Shown: positions 11,828 to 22,752 of the stretch, one piece after another
Position numbering within the stretch: position 1 is the first letter of the stretch
Layout: every line of letters begins with the position of its first letter
NCBI GenBank assembly: GCA_002633005.1
Contig: NMRA01000001.1
Location: 1,709,506-1,773,505 of the forward strand
Length of the DNA: 64,000 nt
Reading direction: 5' to 3'
Source of the DNA: Phoronis australis
Lineage: Eukaryota; Phoronida; Phoronidae
Notes under the pieces: generated by a model
What the model was told of the DNA's origin: nothing
The model's database searches: none
What the model saw: the letters and a program-made list of their open reading frames with translations, nothing else
Program-made: the position numbers and the translations under genes

Positions 11828-14800
11828 CTACAACATTCATGTGAGTAAATGGAGCAACAGTGACACGATCAACACATTATGTCTCATTACGGAACCAGAC
11901 AACATCATATGTCTCATTACAGAACCAGACAACAACATTATATGTCTCATTACGGAACCAGACAACATTATATGTCTCATTACGGAACCAGACAACAACA
12001 TTATATGTCTCATTACGGAACCAGACAACAACATTACATGTCTCATTACGGAACCAGACAACAACATTATATGTCTCATTACAGAACCAGACAACAACGT
12101 TAATAACTTGGCAGAAAGAAAACAGTGTTTGGCTATAAAATGTGTACGAAGGGTAAGGAACAATGGAACACGAAATGTAAGGAGAAAATGTCAACTTCCA
12201 AGCCAGTTTGAAACAAGATCACACGTCAAAGAATGAGTATCAGTAGGTGATGGTGACTTACACAAGACAATTATTGGAGTGATGGTATTTAATCTTTTTC
12301 TGTTTAGCCCCAGCATTAATGCAAGCCCAGAATATAACTTGTTACATTACATGCACCAAAGTCTCAAGGATGCCAGCAGTCACACCAACGCACATTTCTG
12401 TTCTAAGATCCTTTATAACCACTCACCAGCGACTGTAATGCACCTCTCGGACAGGTTAAGGTCCTTAGATTTCTGCGAGATTTGAACGTAGGCACCACTT
12501 TGTTCCTTGATCCGCCGAATGAACACACCACACTTTCCAATGATCATACCAGCTGTGCTGTTGGGTACCAGAATCTTCACCTGTGATAAAACCAAAGGTA
12601 AGTCCCAAACTTAAATGATACGCACAGAAAATAATCCAACCTCAGCGGTTATTACCAGCCATAACAACGGAGTGCAAATGGAATTCCCCCTTGTGACAGT
12701 AGAATTGAACGTCATGCATAGCCATCTGCCAAGACAGGGAACTTACCGGAAATTTAATAACGTGAAAAAGCCATACATTTTCCTATAGTTAGGATACAAT
12801 CAAGAGTAAATTACATTTATAATATCTTATGAAGCTGCAGCTCAAAGATGAATGATACACGAAAGCCTATATACAATGGGTCACCGTCACCACAATTTGA
12901 TGAGAGAGTTGCACTTTTGTGTAGCTGTACGAGTTATAAAATGTCCAGTTGCATTAAAAATCGGAATTCACCTTCACGACAGTTGCGTGGAAGCCGAATT
13001 CATCGTCAATGTAGCCTTCCTTAATGAGCGAGAACGAAGGAGAATTAACAGGAAAGTTCATAAGGAGGCTAGGTCCTTCTGCAATTACAATTTTGCCCCC
13101 AAAATGTTTATTAACTCATTTTTAAATGCCCACATATTCATATTTGGGTGCATATTGCTGTCATCTCTGTCTGGGCATCCAGGCATCTGCATCTCCTAAA
13201 TCCCTTGCAGGATCTTGGCAGGTGCATTCCTATGGGGTTCACAACAGAGGGCGACAAGTTTCGGACCGACCCGAATACCGCTGTGCCTCCTAGTTTAAGT
13301 TGTTACGTTACCCTCTGTATCTTCAAAGGTCCTCAACCAATTTTCATGAAATTTGCCAAATAGGCATGTGTTAATGAGATGACTCTACAATTTCATTTTC
13401 GGATGGATTCAAGGCATTTTGCTTCACCTAGAAGCCATATCAACCAAACCCCTCTTAGAAGAATGATTGTGAAAATTGTCATGTATGTTCTTACTATGAA
13501 GAGGACGGATGGCGACGACATTCTAACGACTTCGACTACTGTGCTGCCTCCTAGTGCCAGTTTTGGTTTTTTGCGCCCATGGCTGTATCTCCTTAACACT
13601 ATGCAGGATCGTTACTTAATTTAGCAAGTGTATTTATGGGAATATGACAACGGACGACGACTTTCGGACATATTTGACTACCGGTGTTCCCCCTAGTGGC
13701 AATTTTAGTTTTTTGTGTTTAATTCTACATCTTCAATGGTCTTTAACAGATTTTCATAAAATTTCGAATATAGGCATCTGTCAGTGAGATGACACCAACC
13801 TTACTTTTTTGGATGGAATTGAGGTATTTTGCACCACCTAATGGCCATTTTTGCTGTTTTTGAGTCTGCCCTCTATCAACCAAACCATTCAAAGAAGGAT
13901 TGTGAAAATTGGCAAAGATGTTCTTAGTGTGAAGAGGATGGTTGACGATTATTATCCGACTTTGACTGCTGTGGCGCCTCCTAGTGGCAGTTTTTTGCGT
14001 TCATACCTGTATCTCCTTAACCTACAGCAGGATCTTTATTAAATTGAGCAAGTGTATTTACATGAAGTTGACAACGGACGAGGATGACTTTCAGACGAAT
14101 CCAGCGAACGCTGTGCCCCCTTGAGGCAATTTTTTTTCTGTTTTACTTTGCTTCTCAGAAGTTCCTTGACATATTTTTATGAAATTTGGTAATAAGCTTT
14201 CTATTAAAGAAGCGATGGCACGTTCCCGTTTTCGGAAGGATTTGATTTTTGCGCCATCTAGTGGCCATTTTTATAATACAAATATACACCGCCAGAAGCA
14301 CACCTTTAGAGATACACTCGTGGGCACATTACAACACTCCGCATTGGTCTTGTTGCTGTTAACAGATTCAGCTGTCGTAACAATTTCGTCCGATTACCTT
14401 CGTCTTGCAGTTGTCTCTAGCCTGTGGTTTTTGAAAATTGATGCGGTTGCGTGGAATTTTTAGTTTTTCATTATTTGAAACAGTCCACCTGAACTGAACA
14501 GAAGCAATGCGGGTTCCTATTATGTTCTTTTCTTTATTCAACTGAAACCAGTTTCACTCTAGCAGCACTCATCGTGCGAGGCACTAGGTCATACAGCTGA
14601 CTTAGTAAGCTACTGCATTTAAAACCTTATTGCATATGTTTATGTGGCTTTCGAAAAAATCCTAGATCTTGGCTGAAATTGACGTGGATAGGCATTTTTT
14701 TTAAGTAGTGAGGGGCAGGTTTCAAAATAACCCAGGAGACGGAGCAGAAACAGCACTTTTTGGACTTACCAGTCATTTTCAGCCAGAACAAGCCAGAAAA

Positions 14801-17800
14801 AATTTACATATGGAGTTCACTGCCATGACAAGGACACAGAATATTGTCTGTTTTCTTTTGGCACGTACTGTAGTTCAGACGGTTCAGTAATAAACCAGTT
14901 AAAAACAAATTGTTTAAAAGCAACAGATAAAAACAAGTACAGGCAATCGCATCTTAAATTCATTCAAACATAATCAAGCTGGTGATATCCATCAGCTTTT
15001 CACACACGGACCATTTCATAGGCGGTACTTTTCAAAGCGCGACTGCATTATAATTTCCTTCTGATCCACTTATCCCACCTGTTTGTGTCGTTCCAAGTTA
15101 ACCTTGCCGTCAATCTCACTCTTGGGGTTGGGGTCGGGCTTCTCACGTATCCTCTCCATCATGAAGTTGTGCACCTGTATGATGGCCTCCATGGAGCCTG
15201 TGATGAGACAGACGCGCTCGTTTGTACCTGGAACAGAATTCATGAAAGAAATGGAACACCACATAAATCCGATACTGTGCCTGAGCTACATACAAGAAGA
15301 CAGACCAGACAACACGCCTTCAATATAATAATCCGGAGACATGAGGCAAGTGTAATAAAAGTGAAGGATCGTTCTCGCGCAGCTAAAATGCAGAACACAC
15401 AGGAAAAGATGAAAAAAATAACCAACGGAAAATTCAAACTAGTCAGGAATTCCACAATTCATGAACATGTTTGAAAGTTTGTTTCTATACAGTGTGGAGT
15501 TCGTATGTCAAGTCTGGTAATAACTGCATTGAACTAGTGCCAAAAGTCCAAAATTACTTACTTTGCTTAAGAAACAACCAATCCCTCAAAATTTCAAACT
15601 TGGTGTATAGCTTTTCAAACTTGACGCTAAACCTACCTATATTCAAATTTGTCACTGCCACGAGTCAAAATGGGTTGTGAAGAACACCGACATTCAAGTA
15701 TTCCTACCTGGATAGAAATCATTGGACTTCGACATTTTCACCTTAGCACCAGCATCTTTCTGCACCTGAGCAATAGTCTCTCCCCCCTTTCCAATGATCG
15801 CTCCCGCCGCCACGCTCGGTACGAGAACCTTCAGGTGAACCATGTCGGCTGAAAAAAGTGTAAACCTCAAACTACACCAAGGGCGGGTAAGAAATAATTT
15901 ACTGGACGTATCACTACTGAAGGATACCACAAATCCACTGTGTCTTTCCATAACAGCTGGCGGATCTTTATCTAAAGACTGAAAACTGCCAAAATTTGTG
16001 ATATGGGTGCAATTGTATTGCGATGGGTGCAATGTTACACTAAATATGTGCCCATCAGGTACACCACATTGTTAAGAAAAGCAAGACTTCATTTCTCTGG
16101 CTGTATTTCTTAAATGTAAGAGATGTTATGGTCGTGTGTTCTAGATTTTCTATATCACACACAAACTACTGCCATCTATTGTTGAAATAAAGAACTCTGT
16201 GTTGCAAGATGGCATTGTGTTGCTGATTGTTATATAGCAATCTCTTAACTGGGCCTAAGTGGACATGTTTGTAAAGTCCAATCGCTAACAATGAGAGAAT
16301 GACATTTTCAACAAAATTTGAACTATGGGATTATTATTATAAATTATTGAGACATGCAAGAAGTCAAGGAATTGACAAAACATTGCACTAAATTCTGACA
16401 TTTTAGCCAAAAATAAAGCTTAAAAATGCTTGCAAGTAGTCATGTGCTCAAATAATCATTTTCCGACACAGCGGCGCACGATGAAATAAGCCTCGACACT
16501 ATATAGCTACAGGGTCGTTGATAAACAGCAATCAGCATTCCTGTATGGATACAAGTATAGTGGGATGTTTAATGGAGTTTTTATAGAAATTCTTTGCGGC
16601 CACGATGTCATCAAATTGCCACTGTTGTGCGGTAGGATATTCACACAATTTACACCAAAAATGCCCGAAATCTCAAAATATCTGCGAATGAAGGAAATGT
16701 GCTTTGTCCTTTGTCAAGTTCTCAAGAAACATTTTTGACAGTTTCAAGACTATGATGAGATTTTTGAAACGACTAGTCTAATTTACAGCTAGTGTACACG
16801 GCTACTACTGCTTCGGTTTCCATGGCAATCTCACTTTTACTTTTTTCTTTTAAAACAGAAAAAGTTTACATCTTAGTACGATCTCAGTTTGTTGCCCGAC
16901 ATCTAATGCAATATTATATTGTGATTCTGAAGCCACTTAATTTTTTCAAAAACGATTCAACTTGTAATATAAAGAAACCACAAGAAGAATTCACTGACCA
17001 CTTGCCTAAGAAGATTGCCTACTACTGGTACTCCAAATATTAAAATCTCCGCTAGATTCCCTGTTAAGCGAAGAACTGTCAATACCTAACATACCATTAA
17101 TTTACCATCTGAAACATAGCATACTACTTGCATACCTAAAAAAATTCCCAATGACTTACCACGAGGAGCATCCCCAGAGTGTCTCATGGATGAATCATCC
17201 CAACTGGACGTTCCCATATCTGTTCCATCATCTAAATACAAGAAAAAACACACAGTTTGGCAGCACAAACATGAAGCATCACTCCCATTTAAAACTTATA
17301 CAAATCTGCTTACTCGCAAGTTTCTAAAATGGTGCAGTAACTTGGAACCACTTTCCACAAACGAGAAAGCATGTTTTGGTCAAGTGAAATTGCATTTTTA
17401 ACATACCGGGATTTTCCGTAGATGAGCCCGTGGACGTGCATTTGGAAACTGAAAATTTTCAGGCGTTTTAATAACACCAAATAAATGCCAGGGCGTTCAT
17501 TTGGAAAAGACGGGCATGTAAACAGAAAGACATAGTTTTGCTGACTTTTGACATTTTTTACTTAAAACTGTGTTTTTAAATCTTATGATATTAAATGCGT
17601 AGTTTATCAACACTTTGTTGGTTTTCAAAGATGATAAACACTCCACAAAACTGAATTTGCGACAAAAAGTTGACGCTGAGTGGGCTTTTAAGAGGAAATT
17701 TTTCAAATAAACGCCACGCTATCTGGACACTTGACACCAGAAGTTGTAACACCAAATAAATGCCCGCAGGCATTTATTCAGCATAATTTTCTGCATATGG

Positions 17801-20800
17801 GCGTTTCATCGGGTGGGCTACTCTACGGAAATTCCTGGTAACAATTCTTGTACATGTATATTTGAGAATTTAGGCCCATGCTGTTTTGGTTAGTGGGAAA
17901 ACATAACTAAATCAGCCATCGCAACTCTTCTTGGATTTAGTCTGCGGATGCGTGAAGCTACTCTGCAATGAAAAAAGTTAACTCCAATCCAATGGAGGTG
18001 ATCTCTAGAGGTCATGATGCACATCAGTTACTCAATTGAGAGTGTGAATCAACTATGCCAGATGGTATTAACTAGTTACTTGTTCAGGGTAAGGCTTTGA
18101 TCATAGGGTGGGTATTTTAATGAATTTCACTTTCGTACGGGCAAGTTTTGGGAAAGTTCACTACGTTATGGTTATGTTTTGAAGGGTAAATGTACTGTGA
18201 TATACTTCGAAAGGGTGGGGGTGTTTTGGTTACCTAGGTACCACAAAGTATAAATACAAAACTTCCGAACAATGTGGTTAAAAACGACAAAATAAAACTA
18301 GGCATGTACTTAATGACATTAAACACTACAAAGCAAACAGGTTATGGTGCTAAAAAATGGTCAGACCATTATTCTTCTGCCGTGACAGTACGTGTTGCAT
18401 TTCAGCACCATGAAACAGAATGAAACCTGGGTAATTGCCCTTTTTTCCTCGATTCTTTGACAAACAGCTTCGACAAGGATGCGTATAGTTCACAGCAAAT
18501 TGCCGAAATTGGTTTCACTTCCTTACAAGTTGTTATAAGTACGTACAGCAAACCGGATTTCTGAGCAAAATATATGTCATCATCTCCCAAAAGATTTTGT
18601 AAAAAAATGAGCAAATGGTGTGTGCACGTGTTACCAGCATACTGTTTCCAAGTCAACAAACTTGTTCTTGTTACAAAAGACAATGTTTAAAATTCACATT
18701 AACGGCTGCGACGGGCAAGATGAGTGTCCATTCATTGACCGTGAGACTTCGCTAGCGCCCTGTTCGGTCATGAACTCTACATGTTTTGCATGTTTCACAA
18801 CCATACGCCGATCAGAGCTACCTGGACGGTGTATAATTTCGAGTCCTATTTGTCAAATTTACACACATCGTTCCCTATCTAGCTGTATTTTGCTAGTAGT
18901 CATTCCCAATAAGCTAACTGGATGGCTGGATTTTAGGAGTCCTTGGAACAAAGCATACTAGTACTTAAAACATATGTACCCATGTTTCTGGGACTTATAT
19001 ACAGGCACTCTCATCAGCTGCTCGAGGTTATATTAAATATAGAGAAAGATATGCAACTGCTATACAAAACAGTCGCCACCAGGCACTTCCGGAACAACTC
19101 AAAGCATATTAATCTGGGGGTAATTTATGTCACACATTTAATCTGCGAGTGTAACACTTTCAATGGTTACATTTGTTGATATCAACACCCATAAATACCA
19201 TTAGTCCCTCCAGATTTTCAGTAACATTCACGGCAAAGCGTCTTTACTGACCTTCATCATTCACATCAACCAATGCACATGCTCGTTAGGCCGCTCAAAC
19301 CATCGCCAATGAACCCGTACTTCAACTAAACACTAAAACATTAGATGCAGAGCACATCCCGATACGCAGAGGCTCGGTGACGGCAATTCACAATCGTGAT
19401 GAGATGAACACAGTTCAATCTGATAAGAGCACAAAGACATGGTTGGCTCTGGTTCGTAGTTCGACTCATTTTGCAAACACTATTTAATCAATTCATCACA
19501 TACATGTACTTCTTCTGTGTTGTACTTGATGGTTAGAAGGTACGGAAGGAAATTTGAAGGCAACTGGAAAAGTTGGCCCGTTCTGCTTGTACCCAGTCAG
19601 CATGCTCCTGGAGTACTCTGTCTCTGCTGTTGCTGTTTTTATTTGATCAATGTAAGCATTCTGGTGATTTTGTAAGTGGCCCGACGAGCATACGCATTTT
19701 TTGATATGAATGGAGAAAGTCAGCAGAGATGCTTTGTCGTGAAAGTTGCCGATTGAATTCGGAAAATCTGAAGGTACCAATGGTATAACTAGTGAACGTG
19801 CAGCCAATACTCAGCTCTTAAACAGAGCTGAAGGGCCACCGGAGGATTTTTCACTGATTGGTGAAATGGACATAAACCAAAAGAATGGGAGGAAATTCTT
19901 GATCAGTATGTTAGTACCAACGAAATTGAATTCACTTGATATATTCAGGGAACCATAAACGGCCTCATCAGTTATATTTCACCTCTTTTTACCTTTCTCT
20001 AACAATGACGAATCATCTCAGTTTTTGACCTAATGACATCATGTAGTGACCTAAATCCCAGCCAATCAACCAAGTGAATGCTTCAGTTCCTGAGTTCACA
20101 ACCATGCAAACGGTGGAGTGATATGTAAATAGTAAAAAGTTGAATCTTCGAGTGGATAAGTTCTTTCGAAGGGCTTGATTTTTGTGCAGTTATCTTCACC
20201 ATATATTTTTTGCACATAATTGTGTTCATGTGATCACAATTTCGACCTGTGCAGATTAATATTTTGGTGTGCACTTAGAGTGTGATACGTATGACTGAAT
20301 ACTACACTTTCACTGTAGTAACTGTACGGACTCCTGACTCTATATATATCAAGGCCATTTTAAGGGTTGGTTTACGGAGTAGTGAATCTGTTGCAGTCGC
20401 AGATAAAATATGTTGCAAATTACTCTCACATTCACATGCTTTGAGTACTTTTGGAAATGCCTAGTAGGCACCATATTACATGGTAGTTGTATACTTTTCT
20501 TTATTATAGCCAGCCGTCAAGCGGATCCGCTGATTAAGAGCCTTGGGTAATGTTATCAAACTGTTTTCTTTAGCCAGCCAGCTAGCTGTATGAAGACTGT
20601 CGTCAAAATACAGCAAGGTACCACTGTGTGTATTTCTTCCGTAGACTCCGAAATTGCACGCAGCCAGGGTTGTTCTGCTCGTCACCGCGCGTGAAACTTG
20701 TATCAACATGTAAAGTTAAAGACCATACGGGGTGCATGCAAAATCTGGGAATCAACCGACACTCACCTTGCCCGTTACAGTCGTTTAAGTGAAAAACAAT

Positions 20801-22644
20801 GCAATAAACGTTATTTTCTTGCGTAACTCTCCGCCTTTTCTAACAATGAAAAGTATGTCATCGTTTTGAAAACAATACGCTCGTGTCACACGCACGCGCC
20901 ATTTCCTAAATTTTCGTGACAACTTAGAAGAGGCAAAATTTGTTCTGAAATTCGGTTTTTCGGTATCGAAATTGTAATGAAGTGAAACCAGTTCCAATAA
21001 TTTGTTGTGACGTGTACGCAAGCTCGTGAAAGAACAGCAATTGATTGAAGAATCCGCGAAAAAAGAAACTGGCCAATAGGTGATGCAATATTTCATGGCG
21101 CCGAAAGCCGTAGCTAAAGATCGCTCCACAACTTTAGCAGCAGAATAACGGTAGAACGCCATTTTTTCCAACACTGTTAAATACTTGTTTTGTTTACTCA
21201 ATGAAGACTGTAGTTTTTAATGACACTAATTTTGTGTCAGATTTTATCTTACCACTTTTTTACCCACATCCGTGCAAAGCTGTATATTTATATTTACATA
21301 CAGCTTTGTACCAAGGCTATGTTTTCCTTAGGCAATGACCATCGCCTCTGTTGGCCCGAACCAGAGGCGATGTAGAGGCTATAGGCACTTTGTACGCCGG
21401 AAGCTTTTCGGCGAATTATGCCTCGCACCGACAAAACCATCAAAGTCACGTTGTTATAAATACCTTTTGCGCATAGAGGAACACCTTAGGAGGTTGTCGA
21501 TGTGTTTAAGTTCTTCCAACTCGAACAAATACTCCCGTTATGAAACTTTTTCTTCGAGCAGTCCCTATTTCAGTTCCCAAAATCGTGAAATCAAAATTTT
21601 CATTTTTTAACCAGGCCGAAGGTCAGAAGTTGCGATCCTACCGGCGAACTTTGAAAGCTGAAGTTCCCACCCTTTGCGTACGTGCTGCCGGGAACCAGCC
21701 GTGCATTTGCCGTGTTGTTAAACATTAAAATGTCAAATATGTGCACAAAGACTTTTAAATGTCATATCAACAGCATTTATTTTTATCAAATACAAACAAT
21801 AATTCATTGAAATACAAACAGTTTCAAGTAACGCCAATTAAAGACAAGTATAAGTGGTGGCATTTTGGAAACGAACATTTGACTGACAAGACCGCAATGG
21901 CTCACCTTTGGCCTATTTAAAAATTATTGAGGTTATGAAGTCACATCACCTAGCGAGCGCGGTAAAAGTTAGAGCGTGCGCAGCACAAAAATTTTGATTT
22001 CACGATTTTGGGAACTGAAATAGGGACTGCTCGAAGAAAAAGTTTCATAACGGGAGTATTTGTTCGAGTTGGAAGAACTTAAACACATCGACAACCTCCT
22101 AAGGTGTTCCTCTATGCGCAAAAGGTATTTATAACAACGTGACTTTGATGGTTTAGTCGGTGCAAGTCATAATTGGCCGAAAAGCTTCCGGCGTACAGAG
22201 CGCCTATAGCCTCTACATCGCCTCTGGTTCGGGCCAACAGAGGCGATGGTCATTGCCTATGTTTTCCTATGACTGCAAAGCAATGATTCAGATCAAAACA
22301 ATCAGGTCATATCAGTGTAAAATGATCCTTGTTGGTCATGCACTTATTGAAAATGAGAATTAAATCAAATGATAGTTGGCCAAAGCAAGAGTTGACCCAA
22401 GTACCACTTGACAAGGAATTCACTATTCATAAATCTCTGCCAGTTACTACTCAACTCAGTGACAATCTCAGAATTTCGAAGTCCGTCCATCATCATAGTG
22501 AAAGCAAGTTGCGATTCACATATATGCAGAAATTTTGAATATTCAAAGCAACACAATCAACTCACCACCTCCTTGGTTTGATTTTTTCGTTACTCCACTT
22601 TCACATTCTCCATCAAGAGGCCTTTTTCTTGAATCAGATTCCAT
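10626..22644 (-). CDS. NOVA1: NOVA/Pasilla-family KH-domain splicing regulator (whole spliced gene)
   Basis: Six coding exons join in frame to 598 aa: 22566-22644, 17160-17231, 15708-15848, 15079-15227, 12427-12580 and 10626-11827. Every intron is GT-AG. Domains: bipartite basic NLS at about residues 6-21 (RKRP...TKK); KH1 about 55-125 with loop GKGG at 70-73; KH2 about 148-222 with GKCG at 162-165, followed by the family signature SCLNISYSEVTGPVASSNPT; a Gly/Ser/Asn-rich linker with a His/Gln run at about 308-327; the conserved YSELATEEITSALATLANYG block; KH3 about 514-584 with GLGG at 530-533. Known family role: nuclear RNA-binding protein that recognises clustered YCAY in pre-mRNA and controls alternative splicing, mainly in neurons. 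The start at 22644 aligns with the NOVA N-terminus (DSRKRPL). An in-frame ATG at 22752 would add 36 residues. I see no counterpart of the vertebrate alternative exon between KH1 and KH2, and that linker is short. The orthology is secure; vertebrate paralogue assignment (NOVA1 or NOVA2) is not meaningful here. Confidence 0.94.
11878..12102 (+). repeat. 30/33-bp minisatellite, seven units, in NOVA-like intron 5
   Basis: Seven head-to-tail units of TATGTCTCATTACNGAACCA followed by GACAACAACAT-type tails (30,33,30,33,33,33,33 bp). Unit length differs only by one AAC triplet, so every length is a multiple of three and several frames stay open. The array ends about 50 bp upstream of the 3' splice site of the terminal exon. 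In the frame of the terminal exon it meets a stop at 11877-11879, so intron retention would not extend the protein upstream through it. Confidence 0.95.
12427..12580 (-). CDS. NOVA1: NOVA-like coding exon 5 (KH2 core)
   Basis: Acceptor tttatcacag, donor gtgagt. Encodes VKILVPNSTAGMIIGKCG, then IKEQSGAYVQISQK and LSERCITVAG. This is the NOVA KH2 with GKCG in the GxxG loop. It ends phase 1 inside the Gly that begins GEPDQTRQ. Confidence 0.95.
12581..15078 (-). other. NOVA-like intron 4
   Basis: Bounded by donor gtggga and acceptor tatcacag. About half is filled by one copy of the CTCF-site-like repeat family (13128-14354). I see no convincing extra exon between KH1 and KH2 exons, although a short cassette exon could be missed. 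Confidence 0.8.
13128..14354 (+). repeat. CTCF-site-like repeat family, copy 1 (intronic)
   Basis: Begins GCCCACATATTCAT and ends GTGGGCACATTACAACACTC...TTGGTCTTGTT. It is built from about seven diverged monomers of about 140-145 bp. Each runs: 'ctgtatctccttaaccc', 'ttcatgaaatttggca', 'ttttcggacngattcgacta', then CCTAGTGGCA or ACCTAGTGGCCA and a T-run. Sites are near 13284, 13549, 13694, 13838, 13981, 14118 and 14256. The last (14253-14264, GCCATCTAGTGG) is a full match on the reverse strand to the core CCASYAGRKGGC. No coding capacity is seen. Confidence 0.85.
15079..15227 (-). CDS. NOVA1: NOVA-like coding exon 4 (second half of KH1 and linker)
   Basis: Acceptor ctgttccag, donor gtggga (non-optimal at +4). 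Encodes TNERVCLITGSMEAIIQVHN and the MMERIREKPD helix of KH1, then a short basic/acidic linker ending LERHKQ. It ends in phase 0 and joins directly to VKILVPN of KH2. Confidence 0.94.
15228..15707 (-). other. NOVA-like intron 3
   Basis: 480-bp intron splitting KH1 between YPG and TNERV, a phase 1 split. No repeats or other features are seen. Confidence 0.9.
15708..15848 (-). CDS. NOVA1: NOVA-like coding exon 3 (first half of KH1)
   Basis: Acceptor cttttttcag, donor gtagga. Encodes (A)DMVHLKVLVPSVAAGAIIG, then KGGETIAQVQKD and the SKSNDFYPG block, the hallmark KH1 of NOVA with an intact GKGG loop. Phase 1 at both ends. Confidence 0.95.
15849..17159 (-). other. NOVA-like intron 2
   Basis: 1311-bp AT-rich intron between donor gtaagt and acceptor ttttttcag. 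Nothing recognisable was found. Confidence 0.85.
17160..17231 (-). CDS. NOVA1: NOVA-like coding exon 2
   Basis: A 72-bp exon between acceptor tgtatttag and donor gtaagt encodes DDGTDMGTSSWDDSSMRHSG then DAPR. It joins exon 1 and exon 3 in phase 1 at both ends, so skipping it would keep the frame. It is acidic/Ser-rich and unlike the vertebrate N-terminal linker, which makes it a plausible cassette exon. Its internal Met could start a shorter isoform. Confidence 0.85.
17406..17838. mobile_element. 433-bp TA-flanked MITE in intron 1
   Basis: Imperfect terminal inverted repeats: left CCGGGATTTTCCGTAGATGA, right (reverse complement) CCAGGAATTTCCGTAGAGTA. Both ends are flanked by TA. The interior has two copies of AACACCAAATAAATGCC and no open frame. 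TA target and short TIRs suggest a Tc1/mariner/pogo-type non-autonomous element; the superfamily is inferred. Confidence 0.75.
20767..21162 (-). other. candidate alternative first exon / unassigned 125-aa ORF
   Basis: An ATG at 21162 in good context (AAAAAATGGCG) opens 125 codons (MAFYRYSAAKVVERSL...) ending at 20785. A strong donor CAAG|gtgagt follows 18 nt after the stop (exon edge 20767). Local DNA is CpG-richer than the intron around it. The protein resembles no family I know. One reading is a 5'-UTR exon of a shorter NOVA-like isoform that would begin at the Met in exon 2; another is a chance frame. Confidence 0.25.
21329..22259. mobile_element. MULE-like foldback MITE with 272-bp inverted arms
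   Basis: Left arm 21329-21600 is inverted as 21987-22259 at roughly 94% identity by eye. Termini read TAGGCAATGACCATCGCC. A perfect 9-bp direct repeat TGTTTTCCT flanks it (21320-21328 and 22260-22268), the target duplication length typical of Mutator-like elements. Each terminus carries its own small palindrome (ATCGCCTCTG...CAGAGGCGAT). The 386-bp centre has no transposase, so it is non-autonomous. It lies in NOVA-like intron 1, about 300 bp from exon 1. Confidence 0.88.
22566..22644 (-). CDS. NOVA1: NOVA-like coding exon 1 (N-terminus, NLS)
   Basis: Encodes MESDSRKRPLDGE... through TKKSNQGG and ends GGAGGTG before donor gtgagt (22565 downward), leaving phase 1. The RKRPL motif and the following KK match the bipartite NLS at the start of NOVA proteins. 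The reading frame is open upstream to an ATG at 22752, so a longer N-terminus is possible. No acceptor is obvious just upstream, so this is probably the first coding exon with its 5' UTR. Confidence 0.85.
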
Positions 22645-22752
22645 GTCCCAGATTTCGCTGCGCGTGAACGTTCTTGTCTTGAACGAAATCACGCGATAAT
22701 CAACGTTATTCTCGTATATTTCCCCACTAGAGGCCGTAAGCTTCGACGTCAT

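Larger units (their letters stand above)
17232..22565 (-). other. NOVA-like intron 1
   Basis: 5.3-kb intron separating the NLS exon from exon 2. It holds a 433-bp TA-target MITE, a 931-bp foldback element and a CpG-bearing stretch with a candidate alternative first exon (20767-21162). A hairpin AAAGCTGTA/TACAGCTTT lies at about 21275-21306. Confidence 0.8.

Noticed and set aside
11878-12102. Minisatellite as a cluster of NOVA-binding YCAY sites (TCAT in each unit)
   Set aside because: TCAT is on the plus strand; the pre-mRNA is the minus strand, where the units give ATGA and no YCAY array.
11837-12236. Open frames encoding repeated peptides through the minisatellite; also a CRISPR-like look
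   Set aside because: They follow from repeat units with lengths divisible by three. There are no unique spacers, and the host is an animal genome. Units sit in an intron and hit a stop before the exon in its frame.
13393-13624. Open frames inside the CTCF-like repeats as remnants of a transposase
   Set aside because: Frames are not shared between copies; sequence is periodic at about 145 bp (not a multiple of three) and looks non-coding.
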